This document shows positions 42,915 to 62,890 of a DNA stretch of 64,000 bases, piece after piece. A program made the translations under genes and the position numbers. The DNA comes from Urophycis tenuis (Eukaryota; Chordata; Actinopteri; Gadiformes; Phycidae). The notes below the pieces were generated by a model. The model was not told the origin of the DNA. It saw nothing but the letters and a program-made list of their open reading frames with translations, and ran no database searches. The first letter of the stretch is position 1. Each line of letters opens with the position of its first letter. The stretch covers positions 6,926,752 through 6,990,751 of the forward strand of contig JAXIVH010000013.1 of the NCBI GenBank assembly GCA_036785325.1. The letters are read 5' to 3'.

Positions 42915-43500
42915 CAAGTGTGCATATGCACTAGAGTCAAGTGTGTGTACACAGTCCTTTACATCTCTTTCAAGTCTAACTAGCATTCTCTCAAAATGTT
43001 ACGTTTGACGGCTGATCAACGCAAACACACAAAACGTGTCCGCAAGCACAGACATTCAATCCTCCCACACGGCCGTGGAAGCTGTACCGTGTTGTCGTGC
43101 GGCTGAAGGAACCGCTGCAAGCTGCCATCTATTCCAACACCTTATGTTCCCCCCCGCTAACTCCACCACTAGCTCTCAACACCTCTTAAAACATGGACCG
43201 CCGGACACGCTGCCAGAGTGCTCTATACCAAGCAAAAAGCATGTTCCCCACTCCAGATACATGATATAACCAACCAGCACACATGTACATCATGTTAAAG
43301 CTCCTCTGGCTGTAAGTGAATTTCCCCAGTTCTATTTCCCAAGGGGATTACAGCAGGGGTGTGAATAAAACTGACCATTTATGTTGGCCGATTATCTGGT
43401 GCATCAAGGACACACGATGCCAGCAGACACGCCCACTTAGAAACATGAACCGCACAGCGAGAATTATAGAAGGTGTAACTTGAGGCGCACATGCACATGC

Positions 43501-43561
<61 letters not shown>

Positions 43562-46078
43562 GTATGGTTCCATGCTACACAAACCACCTTGCAGTGGATA
43601 AACATGACAGCAAAAGCAGAGGGAAATAAAGCAGGGTGGAGAGGTTTATGGTGCAACAGTCACAACCTTTGCCAGCATTTAGTTAAATATACAACCAGCA
43701 AACAAAGGAAGATGTGTGGTTTATGTGTCAATAGCGATGGCGAAACCCTTTAGGTAAATCATCCCCCAAGCAGGCTTAATAATTCATTGGCATTACATTG
43801 TTGTGGGATTGCATTTCTGAGACTAAAAAGGGAATTTACTTCAAAATACCAATAAGAAGACAAGAGACCAAACATATCATTCCATTCAATGCAGTGAGAC
43901 AGGACACACAATTAATGATCAACCATGATATATACATCTTGGTATGCTTTTACTTCTTTGCATGCTGCACATGCACCCAGTGTAGATCCAGTCCAGGGCC
44001 ATGACATACCTCTGCAGGAAACAGCTTCCTGTCCACTGTGTGCTCGGAACCCCAGGCGTTGCTCTCGCCCCAGTGGAAGTGGAACTGACAGAGCCGGAAC
44101 TGATCTTGCAGGGGGCCCCCTTTCAATGCTGCACCGGTGGCAGAAGGAAATTGGGAGGAATAACGAAAATGGATTCTGAGCACATGAAATCAACATATAG
44201 TTGATTTCACAGTATGCACGTGAACTTGAGTTGTTCACATCTAAATACTTGAAGAAAACGACCACTTTAGGGATTGTTTAAAGCTTGGAGGGATGTCTAG
44301 CTTACTCTGGTGGGTTCTCCAAATCGCCTACCCCAGCTTTAATAACCAAATTTGAATAACCCCACGCACACTGTAATTATATTATGTTTAAATAGCAAGG
44401 CTGATTTTACAGAGATTACAGTGAGAGCTACAATATCTTGTGTAAGTGTCATCGATATGAGCCAAGTTACAAAAACATTTTATATCTCTGTATATACAAG
44501 TCTCATGTTTATCCCGGTGGTCCAGGCTGTAACACTGACCTAGAAACATAAAACCAGTAGCCCAATAATATCAGCGATAGCCCATTAAGGGCTGATAAAT
44601 GGCCCCATAAACTGTTTCCTCCTATTATTATCAAGGGCATTTGAACTAAACAGCAGGGACACATGAGGATAGTATGATAAAAGACTTTGCTTTTTGGTTT
44701 GGTCATCACGGCTAAACTTTTTGGACATTATTTGGTGGGCTTGCTGCAAGGTACAACTAAATACACATTGCCAAATATTTGAGTGCTACTTTGGCAATAC
44801 TAGATTCGTAGCCTCTGTAAAACAGCATGTGACTATGTCTTCAAAAGCAATATCTCGGTAGCTTTCCTTTTTATTGTTTTTTTTTTACTTGCCAAGTTCA
44901 GTTCACGCAGAGTGCAGAAGCACGACCCAATAATTATACTCTTGCACTATAAAATGACTAAGCTCCTAGAATAGTGTATAAGACTTGAGGTCAGAGTCAC
45001 ATGACCTTCACCAGGTCATGTGACCTCAAGTCATTACTTCTACGTGGCAGATTAGTGTGCTGACTCTCAATGTCTCCTCTCAACATATTTATGGTGCCTT
45101 CGGCTGGCCTGTGAATGGTTTGTTCCCCTTTGTTGGAATAAAGTATTTTCGCCACAGTTCAAGATAAGTCAAATCAAGTGTGGCAAATGCCAAAGTAAAC
45201 ACAGCGCAATACTAAATACATCAAATATCAGCACCAACACAATTACAATTTAAAATGTAGTGTGCTGTAATGTGTAGTGTAATTAGTGTTATTGTAATTG
45301 TTATTGTAAATAGTGTAAATAGTGTTATTGTAAATAGTGTTATTGTAAATAGTGTTGTTGTAATTTCCCAGCTTGGGATCAATAAAGTGTAAAGTATTTC
45401 TATTCTAGTGTGTTCAGTGTGTACATAGGTAAACTCTAAGCAACTCCCTCCCGGCCAAACGGCAGGAAGAACGCCTGTGTCTACAACAGCACTGGTCCGT
45501 CCAGCCCGCACCGACCGGGGCCAGATCACTTCTGCAAACAGCCTCCCTTACTGGACTTGTCGGTGGTGTCGTCGTACTCCACCAGGAAGGAGTAGCCGTT
45601 GTTCCAGATCTGCTGGCAGGTCTGGGGGTCGTAGGCGGGGACCAGGGGCTTCAGATGGGGGTCGAACAGGCTCTTCCGAACCACGATGTCGATGGGGGAC
45701 TGGCGGTCACCCCCGGGGATGGCCAAGGGTTCCTGCCACATTGGATGCACTGGATGGGAAGACAGAGACAGAGAGAGACAGAGAGGGAGACAGAGAGAGA
45801 CAGAGAGGAAGACAGAGACAGAGAGAGACAGAGAGGGGGACAGAGAGAGACAGAGACAGAGAGGGAGACACAGAAAGAATCAAAGATAGAAATAAAGAAA
45901 CAAGACAGCAAAAGAGAAAAGAGAAAAAGGGGGAAAGAACACATAGAAATGTAATATCAAGCCGCCAACGCCGTCTGGACCAGCGAAGACGGACAGAAGC
46001 AGCCAGAGAAGAGGAATGCTGACACCTACTTTTCATGCAGTGCCCTGCCGCGTCCTGCATCTTTCTGAAACAGTCCAT
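39729..46078 (-). CDS. ca5a: Carbonic anhydrase 5A-like (mitochondrial alpha-CA), first exon uncertain
   Basis: A zinc enzyme that interconverts CO2 and bicarbonate; CA V supplies bicarbonate to mitochondrial carboxylases. Firm exons: 45749-45552, 44128-44010, 42647-42552, 42038-41976, 41101-40943, 39902-39729, all in phase. The zinc ligands are visible: two His in QFHFHWG and one in LHIVHWN. GSEHTVD supplies the gatekeeper Glu, and GSLTTPPL the active-site Thr. The proton-shuttle position has Tyr (WNNGYSFLVEY) in place of the His of CA II, a hallmark of CA V. The C-terminus ends ...EEEPAAL. A possible first exon, 46078-46030, starts MDCFRKMQ, has a GTAGGT donor and the right phase. It would give 285 residues, but its leader is short and does not look like a strong mitochondrial presequence, so the true exon 1 may lie further upstream. 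The order next to slc7a5 agrees with CA5A. Its introns are loaded with GT/CA arrays. Confidence 0.9.
40261..40315 (-). mobile_element. Non-LTR retrotransposon 3' tail
   Basis: On minus this reads AATTTCCCTCAGGGATTATT, then AAAAGTATTTCTG and (TCTG)n. It lies in ca5a intron 6. Confidence 0.6.
41887..41970. repeat. (GT)n array after ca5a exon 5
   Basis: About 80 bp of GT starting a few bases past the exon 5 donor on the gene strand. Confidence 0.96.
42155..42550. repeat. GT/TATTTTTG minisatellite filling most of ca5a intron 4
   Basis: About 390 bp of alternating GTGTGT tracts and TATTTTTGAGTG, TTTTTGCATG or TTTTTGCGTG linkers at 20-30-bp spacing. It ends exactly at the exon 4 donor (GTACACACAC on the gene strand). 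Long open frames here are repeat translations. Confidence 0.95.
42853..42912. repeat. (CA)n array in ca5a intron 3
   Basis: About 60 bp pure CA. A second CA array of similar length is at 43497-43559. Confidence 0.95.
44983..45031. repeat. Imperfect inverted repeat with AGGTCA/TGACCT half-sites
   Basis: ACTTGAGGTCAGAGTCACAT followed by GACCT on the left, and its complement with six bases less (AGGTCATGTGACCTCAAGT) on the right, separated by TCACC. It lies in ca5a intron 2. Confidence 0.8.
45270..45412 (+). mobile_element. Short tandem units and a non-LTR tail
   Basis: Repeated ATTGTAAATAGTGTT units, then AATTTCCCAGCTTGGGATCA, ATAAAG and TATTTCTATTC. This resembles the tail at 4103-4163 and lies close to ca5a exon 2. 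Confidence 0.6.
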
Positions 46079-47630
<1,552 letters not shown>

Positions 47631-48392
47631 GGTGCAAGTTTAACATACTTTGTCGTTTTGAAGACAACAACAGTTCTGTCACGAGACTGACTGTGTCATC
47701 CGCCAGCCAGGGACAGGATTTCAGCCTTGTGTGCACATGAACGCCTGCTGAAACCCAACCTACAAAAGCCTTTGTCTCAGGTGAATCTAAATGGAACCGC
47801 AGTGGCGCTCCGAGGTCACTGTGCCACACCCTGGTGATGATCTCCTGGAATGCCTGTTTCACCTTCTTCGCCGTGTTTCGTACAAGACACGGCCGTTCTT
47901 TCATGGTTCTTTGATCCTAAAAATCGCCCTGATGAAACGAGAGCCTCTCCGGCTCACGACCCCGGCTGCTTCTTAACCGAGTTACTAGGGGTTTCCAACA
48001 AAGCATAGCCTGGATCGTTCTAAGCGGCAGGGCAGGGTTCTCTGGGTGTTTACCAGCCATGTTGTCCCAACTGTCTCTCTGGTCACCCAATAAAACATTT
48101 GTAAAAGAGCACGTAAAGAGCAGCAAAGGAGTGGTTTGAGGTGTGTGTATATATAGCCACTGTTTTTTTATTGTTTCAGCAAGAAATTACAGGACCACTT
48201 TCCATTTCATTGGGTCTAGTGCAGATAGTTAAGATGGCAGCATGAAGGCATAAAATGGGATGTGGTGTGTGCGTGCATGTCTGTATTGTTTTCAAGGGTG
48301 TGGTAAAGACAAAGTTGAAAACATGTCAGACGGGCAAGTGTCTGTGTGTAGGCATGTAATTGTAGCCTCCAGTTTTTAAACGTCATAAAAGG

Positions 48393-48427
<35 letters not shown>

Positions 48428-49830
48428 TATATTCTGATCCACACACATCTGAGGTTGTCACTTGTTCTGAATTAAACGTCTGTCTTTTTAGTTCGGGTTT
48501 CCTGTTTTTGTAAACATGATGTAAACGATCTTGCAAGAAGGAAAAAATAACCGTTGGGATATGAACCCAGCTGATCAGTCGGAAGTCGGCTGCAAAGCCC
48601 TGATTATTTTTGATCACGTTAACGTTAATGATTACTGAATGCGAAATGACTTGTTTGACATAATTTCGATTAAAACCTGAAAACATCTGCCCATGGTGAC
48701 ACACAGAAACAATGAAAACCTGGTGGCAGAATTTAGCCGACAACCCACGGGCTCATGGTCTCGATCCAGTTAAAAGAAGAATCCGGGCCATTCTTTCCGT
48801 GCATCACTTCGCACGGTCATCACAAAACAAAAACACAATCGTTTGGAGAAAAAAAAAATCGAATTTAGATTAACCATTTATCTCCTCAAAACAAGATGCG
48901 CCTGCAGGCATGGGAGCCATATTGTCTTCTCCTTTAAGCATTTGATGATGGACTAGGCATGGCAGATAACAACAATGATGCACAGTGGTGATACTTATTC
49001 CTACTCAAACAGTACTCACTGTGTGAAAGCACATATTTGCTCGAGCAAGCGGTGAGGTTGCATCTTCTCACTGGGACGTGTCGCTGACTCCTGCCCTGTC
49101 TGGACAGCTGTCGATGAAGCAGGCGACCGATTGGCCTGATCACTGATGATAGGGTCACCATGTTGGTCGAGCAAAAAAAAACAAAAACGCTTTGAAGGCG
49201 AGCTTTGCAAAAAAACAGGTTGCCCCCAAAGTCAACGCACGGTACAGTCTGTTTGCGTTTCTACCTGCTTGCGAAGCGACTCCCTACTCTAGAAAAACTT
49301 GATCCCGTTCAACAAAAACAAGCCGTCCGTCTCCTAGCTCGTCCCTGCTACCATCTGATTGGAGGCGGGCGACCGGGGCTGGCCTTTCCTCTTCGGAGCG
49401 ATAGTTATCATCGATCACGTAAAAATATGACCGCAGAACGATATCGCGTACGAAATTGGACCCAACACGAGGTGACCTTGGATGTGCAAATACTTTCAGA
49501 ATGATACGGTGCGCACTAGCACGTCTGCAAACTCTAAACAACGCAGGTAACAAATGTTTACTCTGTGTTGTTTGCGTACTATGCGGATGTAATGCAGAGT
49601 GAGGGGTCGCCGAATGACGAACCAATCAGCGGTGTCCTTCGAGGGGCGTTATTGATGATGTAAGCGAAATACTTTCATGTGGTCTGTGCATGTGCTCCCC
49701 TATAGACAGAAACGGCCCTTATTTACAAAAATAAAAAAGGTCTTCAACCCGTGTCGTCCATACGTTTGTAAACATTTAAAATGAAATAAAAAATAGATGT
49801 ATACGTTATAAACGCATTTCGAGTAAAGGA

Positions 49831-49881
<51 letters not shown>

Positions 49882-50257
49882 TGTAAAGATAAAATATAAA
49901 AATAAAAGATAAAAATCAGGTAACTTTTGTTCTCTCCAGTGTTTAGTTTTCTTCTCACATGCTGTAGGTTAATTATTTACACAGCTGACCTTTAAGTCAA
50001 CTATCATCATGAACGCATGTACAGAATCATGCATTAATCACGTGACATTTTTTAAATACACGTGGCTCTCCTTGTAGGTGACGGTTAAATATAGGTCTGT
50101 CCCGACAAACTGCTAACTTACTTGTACAATAATAGCCGCCAGACACACCAATGATGACAACCGTTATTATAAATCCATGGTTGCACTAAAAAATAACACC
50201 TGTGAATCATCCCGATCAAAAAACACTATTAGAAACAAGAGGGAAAATGTTGAGAAT
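47631..50257. other. Intergenic DNA between ca5a and uba2, no gene seen
   Basis: TA arrays at 48398-48424 and 49838-49880. A GC-balanced block at 49200-49640 has open frames on both strands but no recognisable protein. Confidence 0.4.
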
Positions 50258-50263
50258 TTTATT
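50258..50263 (-). promoter_or_regulatory. Candidate poly(A) signal of uba2
   Basis: AATAAA on the minus strand, about 390 bases past the uba2 stop, giving a short 3' UTR. The intervening DNA is AT-rich and has no better candidate. Confidence 0.5.
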
Positions 50264-50648
50264 TTTTGTGTAACTTGATAACATAGCACAGAAAACATTG
50301 TGACGTATGTAGCATGAGAAAAACAGCATGTTTATAAAAATACAAAACAAAAGAAAATTGTATCCACCTGTAAAAATAAAACCAAACAAGGGACCCAGAA
50401 AGTAAGAATTACAGCACAAAAAAAAAAAGGGAGCTTAAAATATTGCAGTCGAGTTGTTTTTTTTCCTTCTTTTGAACATAGACTATATACAGCCACAGTT
50501 AAGAGAGATTGAACAGAATGAATACACAAGTCATGGGGGGAACCTGAAATAAAATTAAATATTCAGAAATTGTCCATTGAAAATTGGTCGGATTCTTTTT
50601 TGGAGAGGGGGGGGCGGGGTGGTGGTGAAAAAGCTTCAAAAATACGGT

Positions 50649-56942
<6,294 letters not shown>

Positions 56943-57490
56943 GTTGATCGGCGAGTCAGAAGTAGAGCCAGCAGAACACCGGGTTGTTAGCTAGCAGCTA
57001 TGCTAACAAAATAGAGGGTTCTTGGTAAAAAAAAAAAAAGGAGGCGCCAGTAACCCTGCAGCGCCCCCTATAGGATGCTGTGATTAAATGACATGAAACA
57101 CGTCAGAACCTATTTATACACAGTCTATGGTCAGGACTCGTACACCGTGACGCCACATCGCAACGAGTGTCGTGGCATACGAGTGTAAATGGTAGTGATG
57201 GTGCTTTGGCCATTGCTTAGTTATTAATCGTGAAATTATTTGTCATTATGTGACATGATGACATTGTATTTGAAACTAGACTTATTCATCATGCAAGACG
57301 TGGCAAAACAATGTGTTGATATGCCTAGGATACAGTATATTTGTGTATATTTGAGACTCTCAGGTCCCAACCCTCTATAGACTATCGGAATAAATATTCC
57401 AACAAATAAATACTATTTTCTCTTCAGTTGCAATTATGCAATTCTAGTAAACTACCCTCTTTAAAAAATACAAATGAAAAATATAAAGCT
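56943..57490. other. uba2 5' flank
   Basis: Likely 5' UTR and promoter of uba2 in the first 100-150 bases. The gap to the drc7 3' end is only 1.2 kb. No promoter motif is clear enough to call. Confidence 0.4.
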
Positions 57491-57619
57491 GCACATGTTT
57501 CAAGTTTATCATCACATACTTAAGACTTGAAACATGTGCGACTTTATCTTAAAATATACATGTTTTTTGCATGTGTTATGTCTTGCATGTCTAATATTGA
57601 CATGCAAGACATAACACAT
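57491..57619. repeat. Two adjacent perfect hairpins
   Basis: First: 15-bp arms 57491-57505 and 57525-57539 (GCACATGTTTCAAGT) with a 19-base loop. Second: 21-bp arms 57571-57591 and 57599-57619 with a 7-base loop. Both are exact on the sequence given. Confidence 0.93.
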
Positions 57620-58150
57620 TGGTGATATTGGTTAGTCAAATATCCTATCATAATATATATAATTATACAGTATTTATATATTCTTTCCGCATCCAGTGTG
57701 GGCAGTAAAGTAAGAATTTCATTGTACAGGGAAACGTGTTTCTTTACTGCACATATGACATTAAAAGCTTTGAATCTTTGAATCTTAACATTTCTTGGGG
57801 CCTGTCCTGTCCGTCTTCACTCTCCTGTTCACAAAGGCAAAAAAAAGCCTCAGGCAAAAAAAAAGTAAAATTAACATTGACATTCACGCATTCTTTTAGT
57901 TGTTTAAAAGACACGCAGGGGGTCCGAACCATGGATTCTTCATGAGATTTAGTACACCTTTAAGAGCACTTATCATCAATGTAAGCCCTTTAATCCCAGT
58001 TTACATAGTGGAGCACACACTCTGAAATAAAAGAATAAAATGACACATGTTCATTGTAATGGGTGTTAATGTATAAGAATTGGGCGGCGGGGGGTCCACA
58101 GTGTGTCCATCGCAGCGTGGTGGAGCTCATCCCACAGCCTCCTGGTCGGC

Positions 58151-58240
58151 TCACAGGTGGGGAGCCAACCGAGGGTCTCGACTGAGCTTCTCTTTAAGGG
58201 CCAGTTGCTTTTGAGGACCGCTTTCCCTGAGTCTGCACAC

Positions 58241-58271
<31 letters not shown>

Positions 58272-58284
58272 TGCGCACGCACAT

Positions 58285-58315
<31 letters not shown>

Positions 58316-58387
58316 CGCACACGCACACACACGCACACAGACACACACTTTACATTTGTTCTCTCAAACTACAATAAACTTTATAAG

Positions 58388-58420
<33 letters not shown>

Positions 58421-60943
58421 TACTGAGTCAGGCGTTGGTTGATAACATGCATCCTGAAGACAATGTCAGAACAGTAGGCCTGATACTGGTCCTCGTCCTC
58501 TTTGCTCAAGCTCAACTGGTTGTGATGGTACCACTGCTGTTTCCGCTGCAGCTCATGGGTCTCCTAGGTAACAAAGGATGAACCACAAGGGTTTGAATCG
58601 CCCTTTTTGTATTTGCATGTCAATGTGTTGAGTCAGTCAACCTGAACATTGATTCTAGTAATGATTGAATCTAGTGCACTAACATGGACCCTAATCTGAC
58701 ATACAAAGTCCATATTGGGTTTTTGTTTCAATGTACATTTGCAATGGACTATACTTAAATATGGATCATTATTGTAAGATAACATTGGAAATACAAATAC
58801 TTTCATTTAATACTTTTGTGTCATTTCACTTAATTTTAGACTCTATTGTATTCCTAGGAGTCAATCACTGTTATATTTTTCATGTGTGCTGCCGCCAAAC
58901 AGCCAGACAGAAATACTTTCATGATCCCAGAGGGAAATTGCTTCAGTTACAAACTACTCGAGTGGAATTGTACGATGGTAAAAGGGAAAAGAAAAACAGT
59001 ATAGAGAAGTCAGAGTGAAATATAAATATTAAAAATATAAAAATATGCCTATACATAAATATACATACATCTAAGCATATATACATGAAATGTAGTGGGT
59101 GAGGAATTGGACACTCTGACTACCGTGGCAGATAGGAGGATGCTGTCCAGGCTACGGACTATCATGGACAATGCCTCTCACCCTCTCTTTTCCACCCTGA
59201 CTCAGCGGAGGAGTTCCTTCAGCAGAAGACCCCTCTCACCGAGATGCACCACAGAGCGACATAGGAAATCATTCCTGCCTGTGGTTAGCAAGCCTTACAA
59301 TTTGTCACTTTCTCAGGGTATCTCAGGGTCGTCACCTTACAATGTTTAATGTTTTAATGTTTATATTATTATCATGTTATATATATTTTTTATTTTTTAT
59401 TTGTATTGCACTAGTTTTTCTCTTCTTCTGTTACAGTATTCTTAGACACTTATTGAGTTGTTTTGGGGTGCCTGGGACTTAAGATTTTCATTGCCTACAT
59501 GTACGCTGTATCTGTTGAGCAAATGACAATAAAAACCTTTGAACCTTTTTTAACCTTTCATCGTAGTTTCTGCTGCATAACAGGTTATTCATTCATATTG
59601 CATAACTGGTCATTTTACTACATAACTAGTCATCTCTATGCACAACTGGTCTTTTTTACAACATAGAATCCGACATAGGTTTATATTATATATTTATATA
59701 TTCTGTCTGTCTGTCTCTTCTTTCTTTTTTCCCTGGAGTATTGTAACAAAAGCAATTTCCCTCAGGGATCATTAAAGTATGTCTGTCTGTCTGTCTGTCT
59801 GTCAATCTAGGCTTAACATTTTTTAACACTATAAAAGAAATAGCATACGCAAAGAATATGCAAAGAAATAGCATACACAATGTGCATACCTACAATAAAT
59901 AGAAATTAGAACTATAAAGGTAAGTGAAGTGAAATTTGTGAAAGTCCAAAGTTATAAAGTGATAAGTGACAATAATGTGCAAGTGACTGTTTGCACATTA
60001 GGGACAGAGAGGGGAGGTGGCTGACTCTCTGAGGCAGTTGTTGTGTCGTTTGATGACCACAGGTAGGAATGAATTCCTGTGTCGCTCTGTGGTGCATCTC
60101 AGTGAAAGATGTCACGCCACAAACCGAACATCCCCCGGGCGCGTCCCACAACGCCCCCCCCCCCCCCATCTCCTCCCCTCCTCCTCCTCCCCTCCATCTC
60201 CTCTCCTCCTCCTCCTCCCCTCCATCTCCTCTCCTCCTCCTCCTCCCCTCCTCCTCCCCTCCTCCTCCTCCCCTCCGGTGGCGTCCGCGCCGGGCCCCTA
60301 CCTTTTCGTGGCGTGCCTGGAGGAGCTTGCCCAGCGCTGTGGTCCTCTGCCTCTGGTAGGCCAGGCAGTCCTCCTGCAGCTTCCTGGCTTCCTGGGGGCT
60401 CAGGGTCTCCGGGTCGCCCAGCTTGGCCAAGAACGGCGCCAGGGGGTCCATGGGCCTCTCCTCCTGCTGGCACTCCTCCTCGGGTCGCGCCTTGGGGTGC
60501 AGCGCGGAGCGTGGATTAACCCCCCCCGCAGGATATGTATGAACCGCCACAAACGCTTGCGGGAAGACGTTGTTGTTATTGTAGCTGTTGATGATGATTA
60601 GGATGAATATTATAATTATAATTGGATGGACTCATTGTCATTGTTTATACAACAGCTACAATGTATGTTTGTGGATACAACACTTTTGGATCTCATCTTA
60701 TGTTATCTGATATATATGGATAATTAGGGGTAAACCATTACATCAAATGTGTGTGTGTGTTTGTGTGTTTGTCATGCGTGTGTGTGTGTGTGTGTGTGTG
60801 CGTGTGTGTCACACCATGGCTTCTCTGTAGCGTTGGACCTTCTCATTGCGAGCTGTGTCGTAGATTGAGATTTGGAGCTCAGTGTTACTCTCCTCTCGCT
60901 CTCTCGTGGCTAGGATCTCTCTCACCTACACCCACACACACCA

Positions 60944-61025
<82 letters not shown>

Positions 61026-61133
61026 ACACACACCATCACACACACACACACACACACACACCTGCCCTTGTAATATATCAATAGCACAACGTAATTTAAT
61101 AATGTATTTGTTTGTACCATTGCTAATGTTGCC

Positions 61134-61192
<59 letters not shown>

Positions 61193-61356
61193 ATATACAG
61201 TATATATATGGGTGACAAGGTGGAGGGCACCTCAGTTTCGGAGTCTTTGATGCGTAGAGCGACCCTCTCCTCCTCCTCCATGAGGGCCGTCAGCATCTCA
61301 TACAGACACACGTTTTTAGGAGGGCTCTCGTGTGGGTCCACCTGCACACACACACA

Positions 61357-61402
<46 letters not shown>

Positions 61403-62797
61403 TACATATGCGTGGGCCAGGCACACACACACACACATACACGCACACCCACAAACACATATTAAGTAACACTAAGAAATGACTTCTACACAAAATCGCA
61501 AAAAACATTTTTACAATGATTTTACAATTATTGGCATGGCACATTTCCAATATGTGTGTCATTTGACATCTTTGACAGCAAACAGCCCGGGTAGCTGTGT
61601 GATCAGATGTACACAATCTGTGTGTGAGTCCTGTTCTGTCCGGCGACACTCCACGGCTGGGTACCTGGTAGCTGGTGACCATGCTGGGGGCCCATTTCTC
61701 AGCCCTCTGGCCGTCCGCCAGCTTCTTGGGTTTGACGAAGGCCCTCCGGGCGGGGATGATGCGGTCGTCCTCCAGGTGATAGGTCAACTCGATGCAGCCC
61801 TCGGCCAATAGGAACACGCGCTCTGCTACGTCCTCGCTGGCTGCTTTGGCCCTGTCTCGTTGGAATCGTTCCACCACTTTCTGCTCACACGTGGACCGTT
61901 GTACGAGAGGTTGTGTGCATGTGAAGCAGGCAGCTCACACAATTGATCAACATCAAGCAAGAACGCAAACTTAGAGGAGATGACATGATGGCTATATTGA
62001 CTATAGAATATTGACCATTATTGTAAAAGGTGCGTTATATGTGGATCCTGTCAATCTGTTTTCTTATGTTTGTTGCAGTCTATGACTCGATATATAGACA
62101 TGGAAGTATTTTGGTTTTGAATTGTACACATACAGTATATAATAATTTAGCAAAATACTATAAGTACTATATCATGCTATGGTGGGCCTGGATAGTGGCA
62201 GCATGTAATGCGGTTATTAGAGTTTTTTATTAATAACATATTCAGGCTTTTAATAAATCCCTGGTAATAAATAAATCGATAGCATACTAGCAATGGTTAA
62301 CCTAGCAATTGAAGTGCTTGAAACTTGTTCTGGTGACTTCTTACTGTATTAACAGCAATGAAATGTACCTTCTTCTGACAAATGTACTCTTTGTAAGTCG
62401 CTTTGGATAAAAGCTTCTGCTAAGGTATTACAAAAAAGGAAATTGTCAATCGCTAAAACAGCAATGCATTATTTGCAAGGAAACAACCAATAATAATACA
62501 ATTTACAGTCATTTTGGACAATTTTAATCTATAATCAATATTAGACTACCCTTTCTCATTTCTCAAAGAGATTTTTCGAGTTCATAAAGCAGGTTTACAT
62601 TTGAGTTTGAGTTTGCGGCCGGGACTAAAGAGTTCTGTGGTGACGTTGCAAGCTCTCTTCAGCTCTCTCTCCTCCAGGTGGTCCTGTCTGTTCTGGTACC
62701 ACTCCCTCACAACGTCCACCTCCTGACCTAACACACACACACACATGCATGCACACACACACAAACACGCACACGCACACGCACACGCACACACACA

Positions 62798-62890
<93 letters not shown>

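Noticed and set aside
49205..49625. Overlapping open frames of about 100 codons on both strands
   Set aside because: No recognisable domain, no intron signals and no in-phase continuation; treated as chance.
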